Notes: a model not told the origin generated them from the sequence alone. A DNA stretch of 64,000 nucleotides from an uncultured Saccharospirillaceae bacterium (GCA_947503895.1 CANNFT010000005.1:248001-312000), one strand, 5' to 3'; positions 43,099 through 53,224 are shown, counted from the stretch's first letter. Translations and numbers: made by a program.

Positions 43099-46000
43099 TT
43101 AATGTTGCGTATTAGCCGTCCATATTTGAGTGCCATTTTGATAGAGTGACAAATGCCCCGCATTATTTAGATACAAATAGTCTTCAAGGTCTCTTGAGTG
43201 ATGTGTATCTGAACGCCATTCCGGTTGACCAGATTGATCATAAGTCACTAACTCACCGTTTTCTAATAAAGCGAGGTAAGCACTATTATTCGTGGCACTG
43301 CCAGATTGCCATAATAATTGCTGATCATCAGCATGGTATAACGCGATACCACGATCGGCTTCTACTTTAATGGCATATTGGCCGTTACAGGAATACAGTA
43401 ACTCATCTTTCAATAACTTTTCGCCTTCTACCAGTACGCCGCAATTGGGCATCTGTTGCAGGCTATTGTCTTGTGTGATGACTGTGATTCTTTCCCATGC
43501 ACCAATAGCAGATCGATTTGCATTGGCAGCGCCATCGGATTCGGCCACAACAAAGTGATTGAAATGTGATTGCAGTGAAATGCTATCAAGATTCTGCAGG
43601 CAACCTTGTTGGTCCGTGTGATTGATTAACCTGAATTTCTCCCACGACCCCAATCGGGTTCGATCCGCAGTCAGCTCGCCGGTGGGTTGCGCGCTATAGT
43701 AGTAGCCTGATGTGGTTTGCAGCCATACCGTGTCTCCGTCAATAAAACAACCTTGCTCACGGCTGTCGCCACTCAAGACAATTTTCCCCCAAGCACTCAT
43801 TTTGGTCGCGCTAGCATTCACTGTTCGGTTTTCACCGCCATTTTCAGAGGCATAAAAATAGGTGCCGTGATCACCTTGCAAATACAGTCCTATTGATTTC
43901 ACGGGCCGCTGTCCGACTGCCATATAACCAACGAGCCCTTGGATGGGTGTGTCTTTGTTTTTATTGGCATCTTCGACCATCAAGCTCACATCAAAATGTC
44001 CTGTCGTAACATTATCTAATCGCGTGCTTAATGCCCATTCTGCATCGTGCCCTTGTACTTGAGTGATAAGTTGATAGTTTTGTAAATCAACACCGACCGT
44101 TTCAAAATGTGTTGAACCATTTAAATCATCGGTTAAAAGCACGGCGCCTACCTCAATGAAACGATTATTCGAAATAGGGTAGGTGCCTGCTTCCATCACC
44201 ACGTAATGTACGTTTTCGTAAGTGTGAGTACCGTCATTCCAATTAAACTCTGCAAGTCGCACATCAAAGCTGCTGGAAGTCACGTTTCTCAGTTCAGTCA
44301 CCACGGGGTCCATGCCGTTTGCGGTAACAATGGAAGCAAAAATAACCGGATGGGTATAACTGAAATTTAACTCGACGGTGAACCATTCATCATTAATATT
44401 TTCCAGAATACCGGCTTCACCGCCTGCGAATACTGTATTTTCAAATGACACGATGTGGATCGTTTCTTCTGTATGTTCGGTCTCGTCGTCGAGTGATTGA
44501 TCTTCTTGTAAGAACGCAGCGCATTGACCATCACTACCTTCCTGCAATCGTAAAATAGCGGAATCGGCTCCATTATACGTGGTAGTTTGATGCAAGATGA
44601 CATTGTCATGCCTTGCACAATGACTGACACCGCTGTTGCTCGCAACATGTGTGATATTGTCCGTTTGATGACTTTGTACAGCAGCGGTTTCAATCGTATT
44701 GGATCTTGTCACCCCTGCTAATTCCCACATTTCTGCGTCTGTTAGATCATCAACATTCGCTTCCCAGCCATAGCTGATGGTTTTGCCATCCACCTCAATG
44801 GTGGTTTCCCATACGTGTCTTGTTTTGGCCCAACTCCAATACCATTTACTTTTAATTTTGGCCTCACTCACGGTGAATATAAATTGTGTAAAACTTTCGT
44901 GGGTCTCCTCATTGCCAACGACAGCCGCCCACACTTGTTCATTGGCTCGACAACTGTATTCTTCGTATTGAATGTTTTTTTCTACCCCCTCTATTTTTTC
45001 ATTCTTACTGAATGTTTTGGTATCTTGGCAATGTCGATAGATGGCCACATAGCCATCACCTTCGCGACCGAATATCCAATTTCCATACGTGGCGGTATCA
45101 TCAAAATAGGCTTCCGGCCAATATAGATTGACGGGCTCGGTCTCAAAATCATCTACGGGAATAAAACTCGCGGCACTCTCTAGACTATCCATAAACCGAA
45201 GTTCCATTGCAGCTTTGTAGAGGATTAACGCGACATTTCCGTTTTGGCGGATGTACGGCAGGTGAGTATTCATTTGTTCTTGTCCCCCGGCTTTCCAGCC
45301 ACCAAACTCCGCACCAGTACGGGTATATACCGCGTGCTCGCCTGCGGTAGCCGACCAAGGTTGTTGCTGCCAGCCAGCATTGCCTGCATGATAATTTTGC
45401 AGAGAGGCCAATTGCACATTGCCATGACGATATAAATCCATGGTCTTTTCCGAAATAATCGAACTGGTCGTAAAGGGAGCGGATGTTTCGTTTAATAACA
45501 CGCCCGACATATCCACAATGTCATCTGCAAGGTTGGCATCTACAATTAAATCATCCATAAAAAAGGTTAAACCGGCTAATGGATTGAGATATACATCTAG
45601 TAAATCATCGATTAACTCTGGGTGTGCATAAGCCCCCGCACTTTGCGAAAAAATGACTTTGTCTTGTTGATCAAGTCCTTGCCATAGCGAATCGACGGCG
45701 TTTATGGAGTGCCCAAACTGATAACTTAAATTAACCTGACTGCCCAATTTTTCTAATCGATTGTAGATGACGCCGCTTACATCCAAAGTCGTTGTGGCGA
45801 GCGCATCTAATTTATTACTGTTTGAATATTCTTGATGCCCGAGACCTGTCACCATTCTTGCAATGCTAGAATAATCGCCAGTGGTATAATCGGACTGCAT
45901 ATACATCCGTTCGTATGCTCTGGCGTCCACTGCGATCGGTGCGCCTAGATCATTGGTCACCATGGCAATGTCGTTGAGTAACAGTAGAGCGGCTTGACCT

Positions 46001-46965
46001 GCTAAGGTTTTAATTTCGATATCCTGTGCAAAGTCGTAAAGATTGAGCAGTGCGACCATTGTAAACTTGTTGTAGACGCCTGAAAGTGACTCGTAAAATC
46101 CATATTTTGTTTTCACATTTAGATAACGAACGAGTCTTTCACGGACTTTATCCGGTCCACCACCTAACTCTAGACCTTCCATTTCCCAGAGTAACCAAGT
46201 GGCACTCATCCACATTAATGCATGGTTTTCTGAGGTGTAGACGCGTTTTCGTTCGGTATCCTCATCTTGCCAAAAAGGCAATGCGATTAAGGCGGTCACA
46301 ATTTGTTCATCATAAGCATCGGTCTGCGCCATAATGCGCATCAGTTCTATCATGGTGAAATCAGGATTTTTGCTTTCTGCTAAGTTGTCCAGGGTAGATT
46401 GCAGACCGCTTTCATCAAGACTGAGCCCTAAGTAAGTTCGAATGATTCGATGGTCGTTTTTTTCGGCGTCCTCTTCACTTAAATTCAGGCTGTCTATATA
46501 AGCATTTTGCCTTTCTTGAAATGCAAATTTATATTCACTGCGATCGGGTGCATGATCATAGTCTTCAATTTTCCATAATCTTGCATGGTCTTCCGAATTG
46601 TAAATACCCGATGTAAACCAGTGTGAAATATCGACGTCTAACCCGAAGAATGACAATACGGTAACCGTACCGTTTGCGACGCCAAAAAAGAAATTTAAGG
46701 AGCCTTCAATGACGGTGGTTAATGTATCGTAGAGCCATGCTCCTGTATCAACAATAAATTCCACGACATTGGTGACGACTTCTTCAACGGTTTCTACCAC
46801 CACTTCGACAACATCTTCAACTATGTCTACGGCTACATCGACGATGGTTTCGACCGTTTCTGTTGCCCAATTCTTAAACTTATCCCAAAGCCCTGCATGA
46901 GCTTGCGCGGGAAAACTTAAACTGAGCAACAGTGTCACCATCAGTCCTATTTTTTTTATTGTCAT
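43099..46965 (-). CDS. large secreted multidomain protein with fascin-like and bulb-lectin-like modules
   Basis: Secreted protein of 1288 residues with a signal peptide ending near QAHA. Residues about 25-90 form a long Val/Glu/Thr helix-forming stretch (VDVAVDIVEDVVEVVVETVE). The central part, to about 800, is largely helical (LMRIMAQTDAYDEQIVTALI; ALMWMSATWLLWEMEGLELG), of a type that could form an alpha-toroid as in polysaccharide lyases. Residues about 830-985 form a beta domain (YTHPVIFASIVTANGMDPV) with H-type-lectin-like character. About 1020-1165 has three fascin-like trefoil units (YASENGGENRTVNASATKMS and related). About 1170-1288 is a bulb-type lectin domain (YLALLENGELVTYDQSG; YLYLNNAGHLSLYQNG). 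It is probably a surface or released carbohydrate-binding protein, perhaps an enzyme. No catalytic motif can be claimed. Confidence 0.78.
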   Translation of the reverse strand: MTIKKIGLMVTLLLSLSFPAQAHAGLWDKFKNWATETVETIVDVAVDIVEDVVEVVVETVEEVVTNVVEFIVDTGAWLYDTLTTVIEGSLNFFFGVANGTVTVLSFFGLDVDISHWFTSGIYNSEDHARLWKIEDYDHAPDRSEYKFAFQERQNAYIDSLNLSEEDAEKNDHRIIRTYLGLSLDESGLQSTLDNLAESKNPDFTMIELMRIMAQTDAYDEQIVTALIALPFWQDEDTERKRVYTSENHALMWMSATWLLWEMEGLELGGGPDKVRERLVRYLNVKTKYGFYESLSGVYNKFTMVALLNLYDFAQDIEIKTLAGQAALLLLNDIAMVTNDLGAPIAVDARAYERMYMQSDYTTGDYSSIARMVTGLGHQEYSNSNKLDALATTTLDVSGVIYNRLEKLGSQVNLSYQFGHSINAVDSLWQGLDQQDKVIFSQSAGAYAHPELIDDLLDVYLNPLAGLTFFMDDLIVDANLADDIVDMSGVLLNETSAPFTTSSIISEKTMDLYRHGNVQLASLQNYHAGNAGWQQQPWSATAGEHAVYTRTGAEFGGWKAGGQEQMNTHLPYIRQNGNVALILYKAAMELRFMDSLESAASFIPVDDFETEPVNLYWPEAYFDDTATYGNWIFGREGDGYVAIYRHCQDTKTFSKNEKIEGVEKNIQYEEYSCRANEQVWAAVVGNEETHESFTQFIFTVSEAKIKSKWYWSWAKTRHVWETTIEVDGKTISYGWEANVDDLTDAEMWELAGVTRSNTIETAAVQSHQTDNITHVASNSGVSHCARHDNVILHQTTTYNGADSAILRLQEGSDGQCAAFLQEDQSLDDETEHTEETIHIVSFENTVFAGGEAGILENINDEWFTVELNFSYTHPVIFASIVTANGMDPVVTELRNVTSSSFDVRLAEFNWNDGTHTYENVHYVVMEAGTYPISNNRFIEVGAVLLTDDLNGSTHFETVGVDLQNYQLITQVQGHDAEWALSTRLDNVTTGHFDVSLMVEDANKNKDTPIQGLVGYMAVGQRPVKSIGLYLQGDHGTYFYASENGGENRTVNASATKMSAWGKIVLSGDSREQGCFIDGDTVWLQTTSGYYYSAQPTGELTADRTRLGSWEKFRLINHTDQQGCLQNLDSISLQSHFNHFVVAESDGAANANRSAIGAWERITVITQDNSLQQMPNCGVLVEGEKLLKDELLYSCNGQYAIKVEADRGIALYHADDQQLLWQSGSATNNSAYLALLENGELVTYDQSGQPEWRSDTHHSRDLEDYLYLNNAGHLSLYQNGTQIWTANTQH

Positions 46966-47800
46966 AAGTGATCAGCCTTTAGAACGTTTTAGTTGAAATG
47001 TGCAATTGAGGGGCAAATTTTCGCAATTGCTGCTAAGGCTGTGAAAATTAATTCAATTGATTAGCATAAATCAATATTTTATGTATTTCCGCACATGCCA
47101 TACCCACCCTACCCAAAGCGAAAATAAAATAAATCGTGCGCTGTGCGTAGCGTGTTAAATTTATGATGTCTTTGTTGTGTTTGCTGGAAGTGCTGATAGC
47201 ACTAAGGCTGGATGTAATCTTTACACTTTTAATATGCTCGTTAGTTGATAAAACGATCAGAATTTCTATAGATGTTTTTGAGATATTAAATTGGCGAATA
47301 TCATCTAAATGTATAGGTCAGCTCGTCGGTAAATATTGACGCATCTTCGTTTTTTTAATTTTATTTTTGGATCTAAACGCCATTTTTCTGATTCAAATAG
47401 ATTATACCTTGGCTAGATGTCTTGAATTTTAAATGCTAGCGAAAGCTAGTATTGCCAATGTGCTTTTAAAGATTGAGCTTGCATTTAGTAGAGCGGTGGA
47501 TGAAAAAACAAGTAGCTTTACAGCTGGGAAATGCGGAAATGTTTGTGCTCGTACAGTGTGTTTGTCATTTTGCTTTAATCGCAGAAATATAGATTCATTA
47601 CTTCTCTCATTCTGTTTTTAATTTTTAATGTTGCACTAAGGAAATAATCGCTATGAGTAGTGTCCGTGATTTGCGTTATTTTATGTGGTCTAAAAATAAA
47701 GGTTGTAAAAAATTGCAGCGGACATTGAATTAAAGGCCATTGCTGTCTAATTTAAGTGAACCTAGATCTTCCTCGTTAACATATTCAAGGAGTTGGGAAT
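46966..47800. other. 835-bp gene-free region
   Basis: AT-rich divergent region between the large secreted protein and the DUF1800 gene. The one plus-strand frame above 60 codons (47433-47621) is Ser/Cys/Phe-biased and lacks a ribosome-binding site. No repeat or hairpin stands out. Confidence 0.5.
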
Positions 47801-49432
47801 ATGTATGACTGCAACCGCACGAAAATTGTATTTAAAACATCTGTGTTATTCATGTTTATTCTTTTTCTAATCATGAATACTGCTCGTGCCTCTGAAATCA
47901 TTACACAAACTGACGCGGCACGATTTCTTCAGCAAGCCACTTTTGGCCCTTCTATGTCGACTGTCGAACACTTACAACAAGTAGGATTTGATGGCTGGTT
48001 TAATGAGCAATGCAATCTTGCGCCGACCTATCATAAATTCTTACATGGTGGGAATCATGGTCGAAGAAATGTTGAACGCGTGACTGCATGGATTAAAGCC
48101 TCGCTGTGGGGGGCTGACCAGCTTCGACAACGAATGGCCTATGCTCTGAGCGAGATTTTGGTGGTCTCTGAAAATGAAGGTGAATTGGAGTGGCATCAAG
48201 ATGCTTTAATTAATTACTATGATCTGCTTGTGAGCCATAGTTTGGGAAATTACCGTGATTTACTGGGTGTTATCTCTCGCAATCCCATTATGGCGGAGTA
48301 TCTTTCATTTTCAGGTATGCGAAAAAACGATGGAACATTAAACCTTGATGAAAATTATGCACGAGAACTTTTGCAGTTATTTACGATTGGCGTGTTTAAA
48401 TTAAATATCGACGGTTCTTTGCAATTGGACGAGAATGATCAGCCTATACCTAATTATTCTCAAGACACGATTCGCGATCTCGCTAAAGTATTTACTGGGT
48501 GGTGTTTTAAAGATCCCTATCAGGGTCGATTTTGCTATCGGCATGCAAGAAATTTGATTGATCAAATGGAACCTTGGAATGCATACCATGATTCAAGTGA
48601 AAAATTACTCTTTACAGATCAAGTGATTCCAGCCGGACTCACGGCAAATGATGATATGGATGCTGCGTTAGACATTATTTTTGCCCACCCTAATGTGGGA
48701 CCTTATGTCAGTAAATTATTAATTCAGCGTTTAGTGACTTCTAATCCGAGCCCTGACTACATTGCAAGGGTTGCCACTGTTTTTAATGACAACGGCGGTG
48801 GTGTTAAAGGTGATTTAACAGCGGTCGCAAAAGCAATATTACTCGATATTGAGGCCAGGGCTGGCCATCAAACTCAACCGGAAGTATTTGGGAAAATGCG
48901 TGAACCTATTTTAAGGATGACGCATTTCTGGCGTGGATTGGATGTGCTGAATTATTATTCAAGTTTAGCGTTTTACTCTTTAGAAGACTATATTGGGCAA
49001 GCTCCCTTGACTGCACCATCGGTCTTTAATTTTTTCCCAGTTGACTACGCACCCGCTGATATAGCAGCGCAAAATTTAGTGGCTCCTGAAACCAAACTCA
49101 ATTCGGAATCCTCCATTACGGAGTTCTTCAATTATTTCTCGAATCAAATTTCTCGTGGCATTGCCGAGTTAACCACGGTGGAGAATGGGAGGCGCTGGAT
49201 TCTCTACAGTCAATATCAACCTTACGTCGATTTATTGAATCAACCTAATGGAATCGAACGGGTCATCGAACGCATTAATGTTTTGTTTACCGGTGGGCAG
49301 ATGAGTGACGGCTTGCGTCAGGCGATTCGAGATTTAATAAATGAATTGATCGGTGATATTAACGAATACATCGTAATGGCAAGTGTCATGCAGTTGGTTT
49401 TTATCAGTCCAGATTTTGCGGTGCAGAGGTAG
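47801..49432 (+). CDS. DUF1800 family secreted protein
   Basis: Protein of 543 residues with AGGAG about 8 bases before the ATG and a Sec-type signal peptide (FKTSVLFMFILFLIMNTARA). The DUF1800 pattern is plain: DAARFLQQATFGPSMSTVEH at the mature N-terminus, LRQRMAYALSEILVVSENEG, DENYARELLQLFTIGVFKL and PYVSKLLIQRLVTSNPSPDY. The family is widespread, uncharacterised and almost always encoded just before a DUF1501 protein, as here (63-base gap). Both products are exported and presumably act together in the periplasm or outside. The reaction is unknown. Confidence 0.92.
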   Translation: MYDCNRTKIVFKTSVLFMFILFLIMNTARASEIITQTDAARFLQQATFGPSMSTVEHLQQVGFDGWFNEQCNLAPTYHKFLHGGNHGRRNVERVTAWIKASLWGADQLRQRMAYALSEILVVSENEGELEWHQDALINYYDLLVSHSLGNYRDLLGVISRNPIMAEYLSFSGMRKNDGTLNLDENYARELLQLFTIGVFKLNIDGSLQLDENDQPIPNYSQDTIRDLAKVFTGWCFKDPYQGRFCYRHARNLIDQMEPWNAYHDSSEKLLFTDQVIPAGLTANDDMDAALDIIFAHPNVGPYVSKLLIQRLVTSNPSPDYIARVATVFNDNGGGVKGDLTAVAKAILLDIEARAGHQTQPEVFGKMREPILRMTHFWRGLDVLNYYSSLAFYSLEDYIGQAPLTAPSVFNFFPVDYAPADIAAQNLVAPETKLNSESSITEFFNYFSNQISRGIAELTTVENGRRWILYSQYQPYVDLLNQPNGIERVIERINVLFTGGQMSDGLRQAIRDLINELIGDINEYIVMASVMQLVFISPDFAVQR

Positions 49433-49495
49433 GGCATTTCAGAATCAAAGAATCTTATATTTCATGTTTAACAGATTTGAACGAAGGAATGCATC

Positions 49496-50845
49496 ATGAA
49501 AAACCAACCTTCATCAAGAAGACAATTTTTAAAATCCATGTTGTCCAGTGCAGCGGGTGTTTCACTTTTAAGTTCATCTCAATTGGCCTTTCAGTCAAAG
49601 AGTTTTGCATCAAGTGTGAATGATTACAAAGCATTAGTGGGTGTTTTTCTTTACGGTGGAAATGACGGCTTCAATATGTTGGTGCCATTGCAAAATGAAA
49701 CACTATCTAATTATCAGCAAGTTCGGACTCATTTAACGCAAGTTAATCCCTTGCCCATTTCCCCCAGTGTTCCGATCACTGATGGTATTGGGCTGGCTCA
49801 ACCACTCGCATCATTACAGCCATTATTTCAGCAGGGCAAGCTCGCGATCCAAGCGCGTGTGGGTACGCTTATTGAGCCTGTGATGTCCGGTGCTCTAATA
49901 CCCGCGGGTTTATTGTCACACAGTAATCAGCAAGAAGCGTGGCAAAGAGGCGCGGAATTGAACCAAGGAATAGTGGGGGGAACAGGATGGGCAGGACGAG
50001 TATTGGATCATCTCGCGTTGTCGCATGATCAGGAATATTTAATGAATATGAGTCTACAAGGTAGAAACCTATGGCAGGCAGGCAATCAGGTGAGTCCTTA
50101 TGCGGTATCCACAGACAGTGTGAATGCCATCAATGCATTTTCCTTGTCTGGGTTAGGCGCGCGAAGTACACCCATCATGAAACACTATTTTGATCAAACA
50201 CAGCATCACCATAAAATCATGGAGCACTTCCGAAAAGCGATCAATCACACGGATTCCAGCTCGCAATGGTTAGGTTCGGCACTTGAATCTCTGCCTGCAT
50301 CTGAAGCAGAGGCATTATTTCCAAATGGCAATCATCTGGCAGATCAACTCAAGCAGGTACTCAAGCTCATTCGGCTTGGGCAGCAGCAACAAATTGGTCG
50401 GCAAATATTTTTGGTGGGAATGGGGGGCTTTGATACGCATCGAGGTCAGCGTGCCAGACACGATGCTTTATTGAACTCACTCAGTGAAGCATTGGCTGCA
50501 TTCTATCAAGCGACGGAGCAGCTAAACGTGAGTGATCAAGTGACGACCTTTACCCTGTCTGACTTTGGGCGCTCGCGCGTGCCGAACAGCAGTGGCACCG
50601 ATCACGGTTGGGCCAGTCATCAATTTATACTGGGAGGCGCTGTCAGAGGAGATTTATACGGTGACTTGCCATCTTGGTCGTTATCGGAAGTAGGCGAAAC
50701 GGACACGGTGCCGACCACCGCCAATGAACAGATGTTTGCTTCTTTAGCACATTGGTTTGGTGTTCCTGAGCAGGATTGCTTTGATATCTTCCCCAATTTG
50801 GCAAACTTTGGCCCTTCATTGCAGGTGGATTACTTTCAAAGTTAA
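49496..50845 (+). CDS. DUF1501 family Tat-exported protein
   Basis: Protein of 449 residues, second gene of the DUF1800-DUF1501 pair. The N-terminus carries a twin-arginine signal (SSRRQFLKSMLSSAAGVSLL), so it is exported folded, in contrast to the Sec signal of its partner. Family motifs are ALVGVFLYGGNDGFNMLVPL, the conserved GVVGGTGWAGR-type segment (here GIVGGTGWAGRVLD), IFLVGMGGFDTHRGQ and TFTLSDFGRSRVPNSSGTDH with GWASHQFILGGAV. The Asp and His residues in these blocks resemble the metal sites of sulfatase/alkaline-phosphatase-fold enzymes. A hydrolase activity is likely but unproven. Confidence 0.92.
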   Translation: MKNQPSSRRQFLKSMLSSAAGVSLLSSSQLAFQSKSFASSVNDYKALVGVFLYGGNDGFNMLVPLQNETLSNYQQVRTHLTQVNPLPISPSVPITDGIGLAQPLASLQPLFQQGKLAIQARVGTLIEPVMSGALIPAGLLSHSNQQEAWQRGAELNQGIVGGTGWAGRVLDHLALSHDQEYLMNMSLQGRNLWQAGNQVSPYAVSTDSVNAINAFSLSGLGARSTPIMKHYFDQTQHHHKIMEHFRKAINHTDSSSQWLGSALESLPASEAEALFPNGNHLADQLKQVLKLIRLGQQQQIGRQIFLVGMGGFDTHRGQRARHDALLNSLSEALAAFYQATEQLNVSDQVTTFTLSDFGRSRVPNSSGTDHGWASHQFILGGAVRGDLYGDLPSWSLSEVGETDTVPTTANEQMFASLAHWFGVPEQDCFDIFPNLANFGPSLQVDYFQS

Positions 50846-51248
50846 GTGTCGTTTTATATGCACATTCAAGGTGCTCTTCGCTGAGTCGGCGCGCGCCCGC
50901 TGGATTGGAAACCTCGGCAGGATGGGGCACCTGCCTTATGTCCCGCTGATGAAGCTGGACTGGTGGTTCAAGTCACTCCCAAAGGGTCCGTGACTGCCTG
51001 TCACCACGATTATCGTATTCCTGTTCCTGTTCCGACAGCCTCTATTTATTGACCTCAGGCCCACAATGCCAACCTGTACAAAAAACTAACACAAAGATTT
51101 TGACAAGGGAATATTTCCCTCGTAGGCTGAGTGCGTGTAAGGGAAATATTCCCTCGATAAAAGTGAAATCGTGGTCAATCCCTTACCACCCTTAAACCTA
51201 AATAATAAGAACAATGTATTCGGACTAGAAATTGGTGGAGTCGAGCCT
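50846..51248. other. intergenic region with GC-rich patch and regulated promoter
   Basis: 50880-50990 is distinctly GC-richer than its surroundings and gives a short open frame ending LPYVPLMKLDWWFKSLPKGP that I cannot identify; it may be a remnant of a foreign gene. The right half holds the promoter and palindromes described separately. Confidence 0.5.
51100..51156 (+). promoter_or_regulatory. promoter with palindromic operator in the spacer and a second copy downstream
   Basis: A consensus -35 TTGACA (51100-51105) and a -10-like TAGGCT (51123-51128) are separated by 17 bases. The spacer is filled by the palindrome GGGAATATTTCCC (51107-51119). A second palindrome, GGGAAATATTCCC, lies at 51141-51153, just past the expected transcription start. 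Both are embedded in AAGGG...CCCTCG, 34 bp apart. The first occupies the RNA polymerase site, which suggests tight repression of the protease gene. Confidence 0.75.
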
Positions 51249-53012
51249 ATGAATTGCAATATGAATGAGAACACTCACCGCCGGAGTCGGCATGACATCC
51301 GTCGTTGGCGACCCATGGTGGGCAGGCTAAAAGTGGCCCTTGCCAGCGTCGTCGCCTTGAGTGGCGCGACCGTTTTGCCAGTGCAAGCGGATATCAGTAC
51401 CCGCATTATTGGAGGTGAGAACGCCACGAGCGGCACGTATCCATGGGTGGTGTCGCTGCAATCATCGGATGGACAGCACTTCTGTGGTGGTAGCTTAATT
51501 GATCAGCAGTTCGTCCTAACGGCTGCACATTGTGTCGAGGATGAGCAAGCGGCCAATATGAAAGCGGTGATCGCCGAATACGATTTGTCAGCCCAAGGTG
51601 CTGAGCAAATGCGAACGGTGGAAGCCATTTATATTCATCAGGATTATGGAAATGACCATGACATTGCGTTGCTGAAGCTGGTTTCGCCTGTGGATAACGT
51701 GACACAGAATTCATTGGTTGCCACAGCCAGTGCAAGTTTCTCATCAGGCTTAGCCGTCGCGACACCGATGACGGTGATTGGGTGGGGGAATACCAGCACC
51801 ACTGAATCAACCTACCCAAATATTTTGCAGCAAGTGCAAGTCCCTTTGTTCAATCATGCTGCCTGTACCGAAGCTTATAGTGGGTTAGGAATCGGCATTA
51901 CCAGCAATATGATCTGCGCCGGATTCGCTGAGGGCGGTAAAGATTCCTGCCAAGGCGATAGCGGGGGTCCATTGGTGGTGGACTCAAATGGTAGCTGGAC
52001 GCAGGTCGGCGTGGTGAGTTTCGGTGAAGGCTGTGCACAACCGGGTTACCCAGGTGTTTATACCAATGTCAGCGCCTACTTAGATTGGATCGAGCAAGCG
52101 AAGAATGGGCAAATAGGCCAGCATGAGGGGCGGCCAGGCGGCAAGCCAAAACCATCTGGGGCCTTGGGCTTACCCCCATTGGTTGATTTCTTTGCAACGC
52201 AATCACAAGGCAGTGTTACTCAATCATTTAGTGTGACTCAAGCAGCAGATGCCACCGCTCATTTACTGCTGAAGACAATCACTATAAGCGGAAATGGATT
52301 TTCCCTGAGCCAGCATGACTGCGCCAATCAGTCTTTGGCGGCAGGAGAGTCTTGCGCATTTAATGTCACGTATACCGCAGATGACCAACAAGCGATAAGC
52401 GAAGGTCTATTAACCGTCACGACGGATGACGCCGCGCACAGCGAAATCAAAGTTCATCTGTTTGGTAGCAGCTTACGTGAAAACGGTGATGGCTGGTTTG
52501 AAAATGAAGACGGTGCTTGGCAGCAGGATGGGGATGGCTTCGCCATAGACTGTGACGTTCTCGCCCAAAACCCAGATAAAAGCGCGACTTTGGGGCTGCA
52601 AATAACCGGCCCGAGCCGATTACAGTTCACAGCCAAAACGACTGGCGATAACCGCATCATCTATCGTGTGGACGGTCGAGAAGTACGTGAATTTCGCAAG
52701 CGTCCAGGTATTCAGTCTCCAGAGCACAGCACTGAATTAGGTGCAGGCGAGCATGACATTACTTGGCAATTCATCGGCGATGGCGCGTGTGATGACGAAG
52801 GATTGGAGAATGTCACGACCGAATCTGGCGAAGACACCGACGCTAGTGATGGTAGTGAGTCAGAGGAAGGGACAACGGACAATGAAAACAGCAATGATTC
52901 GGATAACAGTTTAGAGGATGAGGCCTTAGCTTTTGCTGGTTCGTGGCAGCCTTTTTGGATTTGCATATTACTAGGGTTATTGGTTCGTTCGCGCTCGGTT
53001 AGGCGTCGATAG
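51249..53012 (+). CDS. secreted trypsin-like serine protease with C-terminal beta domain and membrane anchor
   Basis: Protein of 587 residues. The frame is open from a GTG at 51171, but the ATG at 51249 has GGTGGAG eight bases upstream. Its signal peptide is long, with a basic stretch (RRSRHDIRRWRP) before the hydrophobic core LKVALASVVALSGATVL. The zymogen-type activation site reads TRIIGGENATSGTYPWVVSL. The triad is His94 (LTAAHCVED), Asp138 (NDHDIALLKL) and Ser238 (SCQGDSGGPLVVD). A choice-of-anchor/Ig-like module follows at about 320-420 (CANQSLAAGESCAFNVTYTA), then a second beta domain. The C-terminus has an acidic linker, a Trp/Phe-rich hydrophobic helix (WQPFWICILLGLLV) and RSRSVRRR, a sorting-type tail without GlyGly. 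It is a surface-attached or released endopeptidase. The regulated promoter at 51100 drives it. Confidence 0.92.
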   Translation: MNCNMNENTHRRSRHDIRRWRPMVGRLKVALASVVALSGATVLPVQADISTRIIGGENATSGTYPWVVSLQSSDGQHFCGGSLIDQQFVLTAAHCVEDEQAANMKAVIAEYDLSAQGAEQMRTVEAIYIHQDYGNDHDIALLKLVSPVDNVTQNSLVATASASFSSGLAVATPMTVIGWGNTSTTESTYPNILQQVQVPLFNHAACTEAYSGLGIGITSNMICAGFAEGGKDSCQGDSGGPLVVDSNGSWTQVGVVSFGEGCAQPGYPGVYTNVSAYLDWIEQAKNGQIGQHEGRPGGKPKPSGALGLPPLVDFFATQSQGSVTQSFSVTQAADATAHLLLKTITISGNGFSLSQHDCANQSLAAGESCAFNVTYTADDQQAISEGLLTVTTDDAAHSEIKVHLFGSSLRENGDGWFENEDGAWQQDGDGFAIDCDVLAQNPDKSATLGLQITGPSRLQFTAKTTGDNRIIYRVDGREVREFRKRPGIQSPEHSTELGAGEHDITWQFIGDGACDDEGLENVTTESGEDTDASDGSESEEGTTDNENSNDSDNSLEDEALAFAGSWQPFWICILLGLLVRSRSVRRR

Positions 53013-53024
53013 GCACCACAGAAT

Positions 53025-53105
53025 AGAGGCCACTTCACTGCGTTCTTTCGCAACCCTTGTGCGATCGATCCTCGGTGGCTCCAACCGCAAGGTGAGGTGG
53101 CCTCT
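53025..53105 (+). terminator. large-loop hairpin after protease gene
   Basis: AGAGGCCACTTCAC (53025-53038) pairs with 53092-53105 except for one position, across a 53-base loop, and is followed by TTATTTAT. It is a likely transcription terminator of the protease gene. Confidence 0.7.
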
Positions 53106-53224
53106 TTATTTATCCACTTAAAATAGATCACCAACAAGATTTGCTGTGCGGGTGACGTTTGATCGAGATGACAGTGAAACGTGAGCGTACAGATAAAGCG
53201 TCGTGCAGCAACGGAGAGTTTATT

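Noticed and set aside
50880..50990. tRNA-like GGTTCAAGTC phrase
   Set aside because: No acceptor, D-arm or anticodon stem can be folded around it.
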